Below, piece by piece: positions 47,774 through 61,800 of a stretch of DNA of 64,000 nt. A model generated the notes under the pieces. The model was not told where the DNA came from, ran no database searches, and saw nothing but the letters and a program-made list of their open reading frames with translations. The translations under genes were made by a program, and so were the position numbers. The DNA is from Dermacentor variabilis (Eukaryota; Arthropoda; Arachnida; Ixodida; Ixodidae): the NCBI RefSeq assembly GCF_050947875.1, contig NW_027460404.1, positions 1 to 64,000 on the forward strand, given 5' to 3'. Each line of letters opens with the position of its first letter. The first letter of the stretch is position 1.

Positions 47774-50700
47774 ATGCATGCAAATGGTGCTTTTGGCAGA
47801 ACGCGCACGTGGATTTCTACCAAACGACGTGAAAAGCCTGCCGATGCTGCTCTTTTTAGCACCGGCACATGGATTTGTGCTAAAACGCGTTTTAAGCATG
47901 CACATGCATCTTTTGGTAGACGCGGACGCACTTTTCTGCAAAACCACACGATATGCATGCAAATGGTGCTTTTGGCAGAACGCGCACGTGGATTTCTACC
48001 AAACGACGTGAAAAGCGTGCCGATGCTGCTCTTTTTAGCACCCGCACATGGATTTGTGCCAAAACGCGTTTTAAGCATGCACATGCATCTTTTGGTAGAC
48101 GCGGACGCAGTTTTCTGCAAAACCGCACGATATGCATGCAAATGGTGCTTTTGGCAGAACGCACACGTGGATTTCTACCAAACGACGTGAAAAGCATGCC
48201 GATGCTGCTCTTTTTAGCACCCGCACATGGATTTGTGCCAAAACGCGTTTTAAGCATGCACATGCATCTTTTGGTAGACGCGAACGCAGTTTTCTGCAAA
48301 ACCACACGATATGCATGCAAATGGTGCTTTTGGCAGAACGCGCGCGTGGATTTCTACCAAACGACGTGAAAAGCATGCCGATGCTGCTCTTTTTAGCACC
48401 CGCACATGGATTTGTGCCAAAACGCGTGTTAAGCATGCACATGCATCTTTTGGTAGACGCGGACGCAGTTTTCTGCAAAACCACACGATATGCATGCAAA
48501 TGGTGCTTTTGGCAGAACGCGCACGTGGATTTCTACCAAACGACGTGAAAAGCATGCCGATGCTGCTCTTTTTAGCACCCGCACATGGATTTGTGCCAAA
48601 ACGCGTTTTAAGCATGCACATGCATCTTTTGGTAGACGCGGACGCAGTTTCCTGCAAAACCACACGATATGCATGCAAATGGTGCTTTTGGCAGAACGCG
48701 CACGTGGATTTCTACCAAACGACGTGAAAAGCATGCCGATGCTGCTCTTTTTAGCACCCGCACATGGATTTGTGCCAAAACGCGTGTTAAGCATGCACAT
48801 GCATCTTTTGGTAGACGCGGACGCAGTTTTCTGCAAAACCACACGATATGCATGCAAATGGTGCTTTTGGCAGAACGCGCACGTGGATTTCTACCAAACG
48901 ACGTGAAAAGCATGCCGATGCTGCTCTTTTTGGCACCCGCACATGGATTTGTGCCAAAACGCGTTTTAAGCATGCACATGTATCTTTTGGTAGACGCGGA
49001 CGCAGTTTTCTGCAAAACCACACGATATGCATGCAAATGGTGCTTTTGGCAGAACGCGCACGTGGATTTCTACCAAACGACGAGAAAAGCATGCCGATGC
49101 TGCTCTTTTTAGCATCCGCACATGAATTTGTGCCAAAACGCGTGTTAAGCATGCACATGCATCTTTTGGTAGACGCGGACGCAGTTTTCTGCAAAACCAC
49201 ACGATATGCATGCAAATGGTGCTTTTTGCAGAACGCGCACGTGGATTTCTACCAAACGACGTGAAAAGCATGCCGATGCTGCTCTTTTTAGCACCCGCAC
49301 ATGGATTTGTGCCAAAACGCGTTTTAAGCATGCACATGCATCTTTTGGTAGACGCGGACGCAGTTTTCTAGAAAACCACACGATATGCATGCAAATGGCG
49401 CTTTTGGCAGAACGCGCACGTGGATTTCTACCAAACCACGTGAAAACCATGCCGATGCTGCTCTTTTTAGCACCCGCACATGGGTTTGTGCCAAAACGCG
49501 TTTTAAGCATGCACATGCATCTTTTGGTTGTCGCGGACGCAGTTTTCTGCAAAACCACACGATATACATGCAAATGGTGCTTTTGGTAGAACGCGCACGT
49601 GGATTTCTACCAAACGACGTGAAAAGCATGCCGATGCTGCTCTTTTTAGCACCCGCACATGGATTTGTGCCAGAACGCGTTTTAAGCATGCACATGCATC
49701 TTTTGGTAGACGCGGACGCAGTTTTCTGCAAAACCACACGATATGCATGCAAATGGTGCTTTTGGCAGAACGCGCACGTGGATTTCTACCAAACGACGCG
49801 AAAAGCATGCCGATGCTTCTCTTTTTAGCACCCGCACATGGATTTGTGCCAAAACGCGTGTTAAGCATGCACATGCATCTTTTGGTAGACGCGGACGCAG
49901 TTTTCTGCAAAACCACACGATATGCATGCAAATGGTGCTTTTGGCAGAACGCGCACGTGGATTTCTACCAAACGACGTGAAAAGCATGCCGATGCTGCTC
50001 TTTTTAGCACCCGCACATGGATTTGTGCCAAAACGCGTTTTAAGCATGCACATGTATCTTTTGGTAGACGCGGACGCAGGTTTCTGCAAAACCACACGAT
50101 ATGCATGCAAATGGTGCTTTTGGCAGAACGCGCACGTGGATTTCTACCAAATGACGTGAAAAGCATGCCGATGCTGCTCTTTTTAGCACCCGCACATGGA
50201 TTTGTGCCAAAACGCGTGTTAAGCATGCACATGCATCTTTTGGTAGACACGGACGCAGTTTTCTGCAAAACCACACGATATGCATGCAAATGGTGCTTTT
50301 GGCAGAACGCGCACGTGGATTTCTACCAAACGACGTGAAAAGCATGTCGATGCTGCACTTTTTAGCACCCGCACATGGATTTGTGCCAAAACGCGTGTTA
50401 AGCATGCACATGCATCTTTTGGTAGACGCGGACGCAGTTTTCTGCAAAACCACACGATATGCATGCAAATGGTGCTTTTGGCAGAACGCGCACGTGGATT
50501 TCTACCAAACGACGCGAAAAGCATGCCGATGCTTCTCTTTTTAGCACCCGCACATGGATTTGTGCCAAAACGCGTTTTAAGCATGCACATGCATCTTTTG
50601 GTAGACACGGACGCAGTTTTCTGCAAAACCACACGATATGCATGCAAATGGTGCTTTTGGCAGAACGCGCACGTGGATTTCTACCAAACGACGTGAAAAG

Positions 50701-53144
50701 CATGTCGATGCTGCTCTTTTTAGCACCCGCACATGGATTTGTGCCAAAACGCGTGTTAAGCATGCACATGCATCTTTTGGTAGACGCGGACGCAGTTTTC
50801 TGCAAAACCACACGATATGCATGCAAATGGTGCTTTTGACAGAACGCGCACGTGGATTTCTACCAAACGACGTGAAAAGCATGCCGATGCTGCTCTTTTT
50901 AGCATCCGCACATGAATTTGTGCCAAAACGCGTTTTAAGCGTGCACATGCATCTTTTGGTAGACGCGGACGCAGTTTTCTGCAAAACCACACGATATGCA
51001 CGCAAATGGTGCTTTTGGCAGAACGCGCACGTGGATTTCTACCAAACGACGTGAAAAGCCTGCCGATGCTGCTCTTTTTAGCACCGGCACATGGATTTGT
51101 GCTAAAACGCGTTTTAAGCATGCACATGCATCTTTTGGTAGACGCGGACGCACTTTTCTGCAAAACCACACGATATGCATGCAAATGGTGCTTTTGGCAG
51201 AACGCGCACGTGGATTTCTACCAAACGACGTGAAAAGCATGCCGATGCTGCTCTTTTTCCGCACCTGGATTTGTGCCAAAACGCGTTTTAAGCATGCACA
51301 TGCATCTTTTGGTAGACGCGGACGCAGTTTTCTGCAAAACCACACGATATGCATGCAAATGGCGCTTTTGGCAGAACGCGCACGTGGATTTCTACCAAAC
51401 GACGTGAAAAGCATGCCGATGCTGCTCTTTTTAGCACCCGCACATGGATTTGTGCCAAAACGCGTTTTAAGCATGCACATGCATCTTTTGGTAGACGCGG
51501 ACGCAGTTTTCTGCAAAACCACACGATATACATGCAAATGGTGCTTTTGGCAGAACGCGCACGGCGTGGATTTCTACCAAACGACGTGAAAAGGCATGCC
51601 GATGCTGCTCTTTTAGCACCCGCACATGAATTTGTGCCAAAACGCGTTTTTAAAGCATGCACATGCATCTTTTGGTAGACGCTGACGCAGTTTTCTGCAA
51701 AACCACACGATATGCATGCAAATGGTGGTTTTGGCAGAACGCGCACGTGGATTTCTACCAAACGACGTGAAAAGCATGCCGATGCTGCTCTTTTTAGCAC
51801 CCGCACATGGATTTGTGCCAAAACGCGTTTTAAGCATGCACATGCATCTTTTGGTAGACGCGGACGCAGTTTTCTCCAAAACCACACGATATGCATGCAA
51901 ATGGCGCTTTTGGCAGAACGCGCACGTGGATTTCTACCAAACGACGTGAAAAGCATGCCGATGCTGCTCTTTTTAGCACCCGCACTTGGATTTGAGCCAA
52001 AAACGCGTTTTAAGCATGCACATGCATCTTTTGGTAGACGCGGACGCAGGTTTCTGCAAAACCACACGATATACATGCAAATGGTGCTTTTGGCAGAACG
52101 TGCACGTGGATTTCTACCAAACGACGTGAAAAGCATGCCGATGCTGCTCTTTTTAGCACCCGCACATGGATTTGTGCCAAAACGCGTTTTAAGCATGCAC
52201 ATGCATCTTTTGGTAGACGCGGACGCAGTTTTCTGCAAAACCACACGATATGCATGCAAATGGTGCTTTTGGCAGAACGCGCACGTGGATTTCTACCAAA
52301 CGACGTGAAAAGCATGCCGATGCTGCTCTTTTTAGCACCCGCACATGGATTTGTGCCAAAACGCGTTTTAAGCATGCACATGCATCTTTTGGTAGACGCG
52401 GACGCAGTTTTCTGCAAAACCACACGATATGCATGCAAATGGCGCTTTTGGCAGAACGCGCACGTGGATTTCTACCAAACGACGTGAAAAGCATGCCGAT
52501 GCTGCTCTTTTTAGCACCCGCACTTGGATTTGTGCCAAAACGCGTTTTAAGCATGCACATGCATCTTTTGGTAGACGTGGACGCAGTTTTCTGCAAAACC
52601 ACACGATATGCATGCAAATGGTGCTTTTGGCAGAACGCGCACGTGGATTTCTACCAAACGACGTGAAAAGCATGCCGATGCTGCTCTTTTTAGCACCCGC
52701 ACATGGATTTGTGCCAAAACGCGTTTTAAGCATGCACATGCATCTTTTGGTAGACGCGGACGCAGTTTTCGGCAAAACCACACGCTATGCATGCAAATGG
52801 TGCTTTTGGCAGAACGCGCGCGTGGATTTCTACCAAACGACGTGAAAAGCATGCCGATGCTGCTCTTTTTAGCACCCGCACATAGATTTGTGCTAAAACG
52901 CGTCTTAAGCATGCACATGCATCTTTTGGTAGACGCGGACGCAGTTTTCTGCAAAACCACACGATATGCATGCAAATGGTGCTTTTGGCAGAACGCGCAC
53001 GTGGATTTCTACCAAACGACGTGAAAAGCCTGCCGATGCGGCTCTTTTTAGCACCGGCACATGGATTTGTGCTAAAACGCGTTTTAAGCATGCACATGCA
53101 TCTTTTGGTAGACGCGGACGCACTTTTCTGCTAAACCGCACGAT
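47416..53144 (+). repeat. 32-monomer HOR, copy 1 (5,729 bp)
   Basis: It starts with the TGCTATTTTTAG monomer, P (47774) and the end of the ~20-mer series to 48848. It then enters a new series. 49027: GACGAGAAAAG with ATCCGCACATGAA. 49206: GCTTTTTGCAG with TTTCTAGAAAAC. 49385: CCACGTGAAAACC with CATGGGTTTG. 49564: GGTAGAAC. 49743 and 50459: GACGCGAAAAG with GCTTCTC. 49922: GCAGGTTTC. 50280 and 50638: CATGTCGATG. 50817: TTGACAG. 50996: P. It closes with 52787 and 52966 (CTGCTAAACC). The next copy is directly adjacent. Confidence 0.9.
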
Positions 53145-56100
53145 ATGCATGCAAATGGTGCTTTTGGCAGAACGCGCACGTGGATTTCTACCAAACGACG
53201 TGAAAAGCATGCCGATGCTGCTATTTTTAGCACCCGCACATGGATTTGTGCCAAAACGCGTTTTAAGCATGCACATGTATCTTTTGGTAGACGCGGACGC
53301 AGTTTTCGGCAAAACCACACGATATGCATGCAAATGGTGCTTTTGGCAGAACGCGCGCGTGGATTTCTACCAAACGACGTGAAAAGCATGCCGATGCTGC
53401 TCTTTTTAGCACCCGCACATGGATTTGTGCCAAAACGCGTGTTAAGCATGCACATGCATCTTTTGGTAGACGCGGACGCAGTTTTCTGCAAAACCACACG
53501 ATATGCATGCAAATGGTGCTTTTGGCAGAACGCGCACGTGGATTTCTACCAAACGACGTGAAAAGCCTGCCGATGCTGCTCTTTTTAGCACCGGCACATG
53601 GATTTGTGCTAAAACGCGTTTTAAGCATGCACATGCATCTTTTGGTAGACGCGGACGCACTTTTCTGCAAAACCACACGATATGCATGCAAATGGTGCTT
53701 TTGGCAGAACGCGCACGTGGATTTCTACCAAACGACGTGAAAAGCGTGCCGATGCTGCTCTTTTTAGCACCCGCACATGGATTTGTGCCAAAACGCGTTT
53801 TAAGCATGCACATGCATCTTTTGGTAGACGCGGACGCAGTTTTCTGCAAAACCGCACGATATGCATGCAAATGGTGCTTTTGGCAGAACGCACACGTGGA
53901 TTTCTACCAAACGACGTGAAAAGCATGCCGATGCTGCTCTTTTTAGCACCCGCACATGGATTTGTGCCAAAACGCGTTTTAAGCATGCACATGCATCTTT
54001 TGGTAGACGCGAACGCAGTTTTCTGCAAAACCACACGATATGCATGCAAATGGTGCTTTTGGCAGAACGCGCGCGTGGATTTCTACCAAACGACGTGAAA
54101 AGCATGCCGATGCTGCTCTTTTTAGCACCCGCACATGGATTTGTGCCAAAACGCGTGTTAAGCATGCACATGCATCTTTTGGTAGACGCGGACGCAGTTT
54201 TCTGCAAAACCACACGATATGCATGCAAATGGTGCTTTTGGCAGAACGCGCACGTGGATTTCTACCAAACGACGTGAAAAGCATGCCGATGCTGCTCTTT
54301 TTAGCACCCGCACATGGATTTGTGCCAAAACGCGTTTTAAGCATGCACATGCATCTTTTGGTAGACGCGGACGCAGTTTCCTGCAAAACCACACGATATG
54401 CATGCAAATGGTGCTTTTGGCAGAACGCGCACGTGGATTTCTACCAAACGACGTGAAAAGCATGCCGATGCTGCTCTTTTTAGCACCCGCACATGGATTT
54501 GTGCCAAAACGCGTGTTAAGCATGCACATGCATCTTTTGGTAGACGCGGACGCAGTTTTCTGCAAAACCACACGATATGCATGCAAATGGTGCTTTTGGC
54601 AGAACGCGCACGTGGATTTCTACCAAACGACGTGAAAAGCATGCCGATGCTGCTCTTTTTGGCACCCGCACATGGATTTGTGCCAAAACGCGTTTTAAGC
54701 ATGCACATGTATCTTTTGGTAGACGCGGACGCAGTTTTCTGCAAAACCACACGATATGCATGCAAATGGTGCTTTTGGCAGAACGCGCACGTGGATTTCT
54801 ACCAAACGACGAGAAAAGCATGCCGATGCTGCTCTTTTTAGCATCCGCACATGAATTTGTGCCAAAACGCGTGTTAAGCATGCACATGCATCTTTTGGTA
54901 GACGCGGACGCAGTTTTCTGCAAAACCACACGATATGCATGCAAATGGTGCTTTTTGCAGAACGCGCACGTGGATTTCTACCAAACGACGTGAAAAGCAT
55001 GCCGATGCTGCTCGTTTTAGCACCCGCACATGGATTTGTGCCAAAACGCGTTTTAAGCATGCACATGCATCTTTTGGTAGACGCGGACGCAGTTTTCTAG
55101 AAAACCACACAATATGCATGCAAATGGCGCTTTTGGCAGAACGCGCACGTGGATTTCTACCAAACCACGTGAAAACCATGCCGATGCTGCTCTTTTTAGC
55201 ACCCGCACATGGGTTTGTGCCAAAACGCGTTTTAAGCATGCACATGCATCTTTTGGTTGACGCGGACGCAGTTTTCTGCAAAACCACACGATATACATGC
55301 AAATGGTGCTTTTGGTAGAACGCGCACGTGGATTTCTACCAAACGACGTGAAAAGCATGCCGATGCTGCTCTTTTTAGCACCCGCACATGGATTTGTGCC
55401 AAAACGCGTTTTAAGCATGCACATGCATCTTTTGGTAGACGCGGACGCAGTTTTCTGCAAAACCACACGATATGCATGCAAATGGTGCTTTTGGCAGAAC
55501 GCGCACGTGGATTTCTACCAAACGACGCGAAAAGCATGCCGATGCTTCTCTTTTTAGCACCCGCACATGGATTTGTGCCAAAACGCGTGTTAAGCATGCA
55601 CATGCATCTTTTGGTAGACGCGGACGCAGTTTTCTGCAAAACCACACGATATGCATGCAAATGGTGCTTTTGGCAGAACGCGCACGTGGATTTCTACCAA
55701 ACGACGTGAAAAGCATGCCGATGCTGCTCTTTTTAGCACCCGCACATGGATTTGTGCCAAAACGCGTTTTAAGCATGCACATGTATCTTTTGGTAGACGC
55801 GGACGCAGGTTTCTGCAAAACCACACGATATGCATGCAAATGGTGCTTTTGGCAGAACGCGCACGTGGATTTCTACCAAATGACGTGAAAAGCATGCCGA
55901 TGCTGCTCTTTTTAGCACCCGCACATGGATTTGTGCCAAAACGCGTGTTAAGCATGCACATGCATCTTTTGGTAGACACGGACGCAGTTTTCTGCAAAAC
56001 CACACGATATGCATGCAAATGGTGCTTTTGGCAGAACGCGCACGTGGATTTCTACCAAACGACGTGAAAAGCATGTCGATGCTGCACTTTTTAGCACCCG

Positions 56101-58872
56101 CACATGGATTTGTGCCAAAACGCGTGTTAAGCATGCACATGCATCTTTTGGTAGACGCGGACGCAGTTTTCTGCAAAACCACACGATATGCATGCAAATG
56201 GTGCTTTTGGCAGAACGCGCACGTGGATTTCTACCAAACGACGCGAAAAGCATGCCGATGCTTCTCTTTTTAGCACCCGCACATGGATTTGTGCCAAAAC
56301 GCGTTTTAAGCATGCACATGCATCTTTTGGTAGACACGGACGCAGTTTTCTGCAAAACCACACGATATGCATGCAAATGGTGCTTTTGGCAGAACGCGCA
56401 CGTGGATTTCTACCAAACGACGTGAAAAGCATGTCGATGCTGCTCTTTTTAGCACCCGCACATGGATTTGTGCCAAAACGCGTGTTAAGCATGCACATGC
56501 ATCTTTTGGTAGACGCGGACGCAGTTTTCTGCAAAACCACACGATATGCATGCAAATGGTGCTTTTGACAGAACGCGCACGTGGATTTCTACCAAACGAC
56601 GTGAAAAGCATGCCGATGCTGCTCTTTTTAGCATCCGCACATGAATTTGTGCCAAAACGCGTTTTAAGCGTGCACATGCATCTTTTGGTAGACGCGGACG
56701 CAGTTTTCTGCAAAACCACACGATATGCACGCAAATGGTGCTTTTGGCAGAACGCGCACGTGGATTTCTACCAAACGACGTGAAAAGCCTGCCGATGCTG
56801 CTCTTTTTAGCACCGGCACATGGATTTGTGCTAAAACGCGTTTTAAGCATGCACATGCATCTTTTGGTAGACGCGGACGCACTTTTCTGCAAAACCACAC
56901 GATATGCATGCAAATGGTGCTTTTGGCAGAACGCGCACGTGGATTTCTACCAAACGACGTGAAAAGCATGCCGATGCTGCTCTTTTTAGCACCCGCACCT
57001 GGATTTGTGCCAAAACGCGTTTTAAGCATGCACATGCATCTTTTGGTAGACGCGGACGCAGTTTTCTGCAAAACCACACGATATGCATGCAAATGGCGCT
57101 TTTGGCAGAACGCGCACGTGGATTTCTACCAAACGACGTGAAAAGCATGCCGATGCTGCTCTTTTTAGCACCCGCACATGGATTTGTGCCAAAACGCGTT
57201 TTAAGCATGCACATGCATCTTTTGGTAGACGCGGACGCAGTTTTCTGCAAAACCACACGATATACATGCAAATGGTGCTTTTGGCAGAACGCGCACGTGG
57301 ATTTCTACCAAACGACGTGAAAGGCATGCCGATGCTGCTCTTTTTAGCACCCGCACATGAATTTGTGCCAAAACGCGTTTTAAGCATGCACATGCATCTT
57401 TTGGTAGACGCTGACGCAGTTTTCTGCAAAACCACACGATATGCATGCAAATGGTGGTTTTGGCAGAACGCGCACGTGGATTTCTACCAAACGACGTGAA
57501 AAGCATGCCGATGCTGCTCTTTTTAGCACCCGCACATGGATTTGTGCCAAAACGCGTTTTAAGCATGCACATGCATCTTTTGGTAGACGCGGACGCAGTT
57601 TTCTCCAAAACCACACGATATGCATGCAAATGGCGCTTTTGGCAGAACGCGCACGTGGATTTCTACCAAACGACGTGAAAAGCATGCCGATGCTGCTCTT
57701 TTTAGCACCCGCACTTGGATTTGAGCCAAAACGCGTTTTAAGCATGCACATGCATCTTTTGGTAGACGCGGACGCAGGTTTCTGCAAAACCACACGATAT
57801 ACATGCAAATGGTGCTTTTGGCAGAACGTGCACGTGGATTTCTACCAAACGACGTGAAAAGCATGCCGATGCTGCTCTTTTTAGCACCCGCACATGGATT
57901 TGTGCCAAAACGCGTTTTAAGCATGCACATGCATCTTTTGGTAGACGCGGACGCAGTTTTCTGCAAAACCACACGATATGCATGCAAATGGTGCTTTTGG
58001 CAGAACGCGCACGTGGATTTCTACCAAACGACGTGAAAAGCATGCCGATGCTGCTCTTTTTAGCACCCGCACATGGATTTGTGCCAAAACGCGTTTTAAG
58101 CATGCACATGCATCTTTTGGTAGACGCGGACGCAGTTTTCTGCAAAACCACACGATATGCATGCAAATGGCGCTTTTGGCAGAACGCGCACGTGGATTTC
58201 TACCAAACGACGTGAAAAGCATGCCGATGCTGCTCTTTTTAGCACCCGCACTTGGATTTGTGCCAAAACGCGTTTTAAGCATGCACATGCATCTTTTGGT
58301 AGACGTGGACGCAGTTTTCTGCAAAACCACACGATATGCATGCAAATGGTGCTTTTGGCAGAACGCGCACGTGGATTTCTACCAAACGACGTGAAAAGCA
58401 TGCCGATGCTGCTCTTTTTAGCACCCGCACATGGATTTGTGCCAAAACGCGTTTTAAGCATGCACATGCATCTTTTGGTAGACGCGGACGCAGTTTTCGG
58501 CAAAACCACACGCTATGCATGCAAATGGTGCTTTTGGCAGAACGCGCGCGTGGATTTCTACCAAACGACGTGAAAAGCATGCCGATGCTGCTCTTTTTAG
58601 CACCCGCACATAGATTTGTGCTAAAACGCGTCTTAAGCATGCACATGCATCTTTTGGTAGACGCGGACGCAGTTTTCTGCAAAACCACACGATATGCATG
58701 CAAATGGTGCTTTTGGCAGAACGCGCACGTGGATTTCTACCAAACGACGTGAAAAGCCTGCCGATGCGGCTCTTTTTAGCACCGGCACATGGATTTGTGC
58801 TAAAACGCGTTTTAAGCATGCACATGCATCTTTTGGTAGACGCGGACGCACTTTTCTGCTAAACCACACGAT
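53145..58872 (+). repeat. 32-monomer HOR, copy 2 (5,728 bp)
   Basis: Every monomer from 53145 to 58694 has a partner 5,728-5,729 bp upstream with the same marks. Differences I noticed are few: TTGCTAG against TTGGTAG in the first monomer, GCGCACG against GCGCGCG in the second, CTCGTTTTAG (55013), GGTTGACG (55257) against GGTTGTCG, and the 51.26-52.0 kb length changes that are absent here. Exact adjacency and high identity make this one of the youngest large events in the window. Confidence 0.9.
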
Positions 58873-61800
58873 ATGCATGCAAATGGTGCTTTTGGCAGAA
58901 CGCGCACGTGGATTTCTACCAAACGGCGTGAAAAGCGTGCCGATGCTGCTCTTTTTAGCACCCGCACATGGATTTGTGCCAAAACGCGTTTTAAGCATGC
59001 ACATGCATCTTTTGGTAGACGCGGACGCACTTTTCTGCAAAACCACACGATATGCATGCAAAGGGTGCTTTTGGCAGAACGCGCACGTGGATTTCTACCT
59101 AACGACGTGAAAAGCATGCCGATGCTGCTCTTTTTAGCACCGGCACATGGATTTGTGCTAAAACGCGTTTTACGCATGCACATGCATCTTTTGGTAGACG
59201 CGGACGCACTTTTCTGCAAAACCACACGATATGCATGCAAAGGGTGCTTTTGGCAGAACGCGCACGTGGATTTCTACCTAACGACGTGAAAAGCATGCCG
59301 ATGCTGCTCTTTTTAGCACCCTCACATGGATTTGTGCCAAAACGCATTTTAAGCATGCACATGCATCTTTTGGTAGACGCGGACGCAGTTTTCTGCAAAA
59401 CCACACGATATGCATGCAAATGGCGCTTTTGGCAGAACGCGCACGTGGATTTCTACCAAACGACGTGAAAAGCATGCCGATGCTGCTCTTTTTAGCACCC
59501 GCACATGGATTTGTGCCAAAACGCGTTTTAAACATGCACATGCATCTTTTGGTAGACGCGGACGCAGTTTTCTGCAAAACCACACGATATACATGCAAAT
59601 GGTGCTTTTGGCAGAACGCGCACGTGGATTTCTACCAAACGACGTGAAAGGCATGCCGATGCTGCTCTTTTTAGCACCCGCACATGGATTTGTGCCAAAA
59701 CGCGTTTTAAGCATGCACATGCATCTTTTGGTAGACGCTGACGCAGTTTTCTGCAAAACCACACGATATGCATGCAAATGGTGGTTTTGGCAGAACGCGC
59801 ACGTGGATTTCTACCAAACGACGTGAAAAGCATGCCGATGCTGCTCTTTTTAGCACCCGCACATGGATTTGTGCCAAAACGCGTTTTAAGCATGCACATG
59901 CATCTTTTGGTAGACGCGGACGCAGTTTTCTGCAAAACCACACGATATGCATGCAAATGGCGCTTTTGGCAGAACGCGCACGTGGATTTCTACCAAACGA
60001 CGTGAAAAGCATGCCGATGCTGCTCTTTTTAGCACCGGCACATGGATTTCTGCTAAAACGCGTTTTAAGCATGCACATGCATCTTTTGGTAGACGCGGAC
60101 GCAGTTTTCTGCAAAACCGCACGATATGCATGCAAATGGTGCTTTTGGCAGAACGCGCACGTGGATTTCTACCAAACGACGTGAAAAGCATGCCGATGCT
60201 GCTCTTTTTAGCACCCGCACATGGATTTGTGCCAAAACGCGTTTTAAGCATGCAAATGCATCTTTTGGTACACGCGGACGCAGTTTTCTGCAAAACCACA
60301 CGATATGCATGCAAATGGTGCTTTTGGCAGAACGCGCACGTGGATTTCTACCAAACGACGTGAAAAGCCTGCCGATGCTGCTCATTTTAGCACCGGCACA
60401 TGGATTTGTGCTAAAACGCGTTTTAAGCATGCACATGCATCTATTGGTAGACGCGGACGCACTTTTCTGCAAAACCACACGATATGCATGCAAATGGTGC
60501 TTTTGGCAGAACGCGCACGTGGATTTCTACCAAACGACGTGAAAAGCATGCCGATGCTGCTCTTTTTAGCACCGGCACATGGATTTCTGCTAAAACGCGT
60601 TTTAAGCATGCACATGCATCTTTTGGTAGACGCGGACGCAGTTTTCTGCAAAACCGCACGATATGCATGCAAATGGTGCTTTTGGCAGAACGCGCACGTG
60701 GATTTCTACCAAGCGACGTGAAAAGCATGCCGATGCTGCTCTTTTTAGCACCCGCACATGGATTTGTGCCAAAACGCGTTTTAAGCATGCACATGCATCT
60801 TTTGGTAGACGCGGACGCAGTTTTCGGTAAAACCACACGCTATGCATGCAAATGGTGCTTTTGGCAGAACGCGCGCGTGGATTTCTACCAAACGTCGTGA
60901 AAAGCATGCCGATGCTGCTCTTTTTAGCACCCGCACATGGATTTGTGCCAAAACGCGTGTTAAGCACGCACATGCATCTTTTGGTAGACGCGGACGCAGT
61001 TTTCTGCAAAACCACACGATATGCATGCAAATGGTGCTTTTGGCAGAACGCGCACGTGGATTTCTACCAAACGACGTGAAAAGCCTGCCGATGCTGCTCT
61101 TTTTAGCACCGGCACATGGATTTGTGCTAAAACGCGTTTTAAGCATGCACATGCATCTTTTGGTAGACGCGGACGCACTTTTCTGCAAAACCACACGATA
61201 TGCATGCAAATGGTGCTTTTGGCAGAACGCGCACGTGGATTTCTACAAACGACGTGAAAAGCGTGCCGATGCTGCTCTTTTTAGCACCAGCACATGGATT
61301 TGTGCCAAAACGCGTTTTAAGCATGCACATGCATCTTTTGGTAGACGCGGACGCAGTTTTCTGCAAAACCGCACGATATGCATGCAAATGGTGCTTTTGG
61401 CAGAACGCGCACGTGGATTTCTACCAAACGACGTGAAAAGCATGCCGATGCTGCTCTTTTTAGCACCCGCACATGGATTTGTGCCAAAACGCGTTTTCAG
61501 CATGCACATGCATCTTTTGGTAGACGCGGACGCAGTTTTCTGCAAAACCACACGATATACATGCAAATGGTGCTTTTGGCAGAACGCGCACGTGGATTTC
61601 TACCAAACGACGTGAAAGGCATGCCGATGCTGCTCTTTTTAGCACCCGCACATGGATTTGTGCCAAAACGCGTTTTAAGCATGCACATGCATCTTTTGGT
61701 AGACGCTGACGCAGTTTTCTGCAAAACCACACGATATGCATGCAAATGGTGGTTTGGCAGAACGCGCACGTGGATGTCTACCAAACGACGTTAAAAGCAT

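Larger units (their letters stand above)
34886..48847 (+). repeat. Two adjacent superunits of 40 and 38 monomers
   Basis: Superunit 1 (34886-42047, 7,162 bp) and superunit 2 (42048-48847, 6,800 bp) align almost throughout. The offset is 7,162 bp at the start and 6,979 bp at the end, as two single-monomer differences accumulate (38286 missing in the second, 41869 extra in the first). Each superunit contains two versions of the ~20-mer HOR, so this is a third level of organisation above monomer and HOR. Confidence 0.85.
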
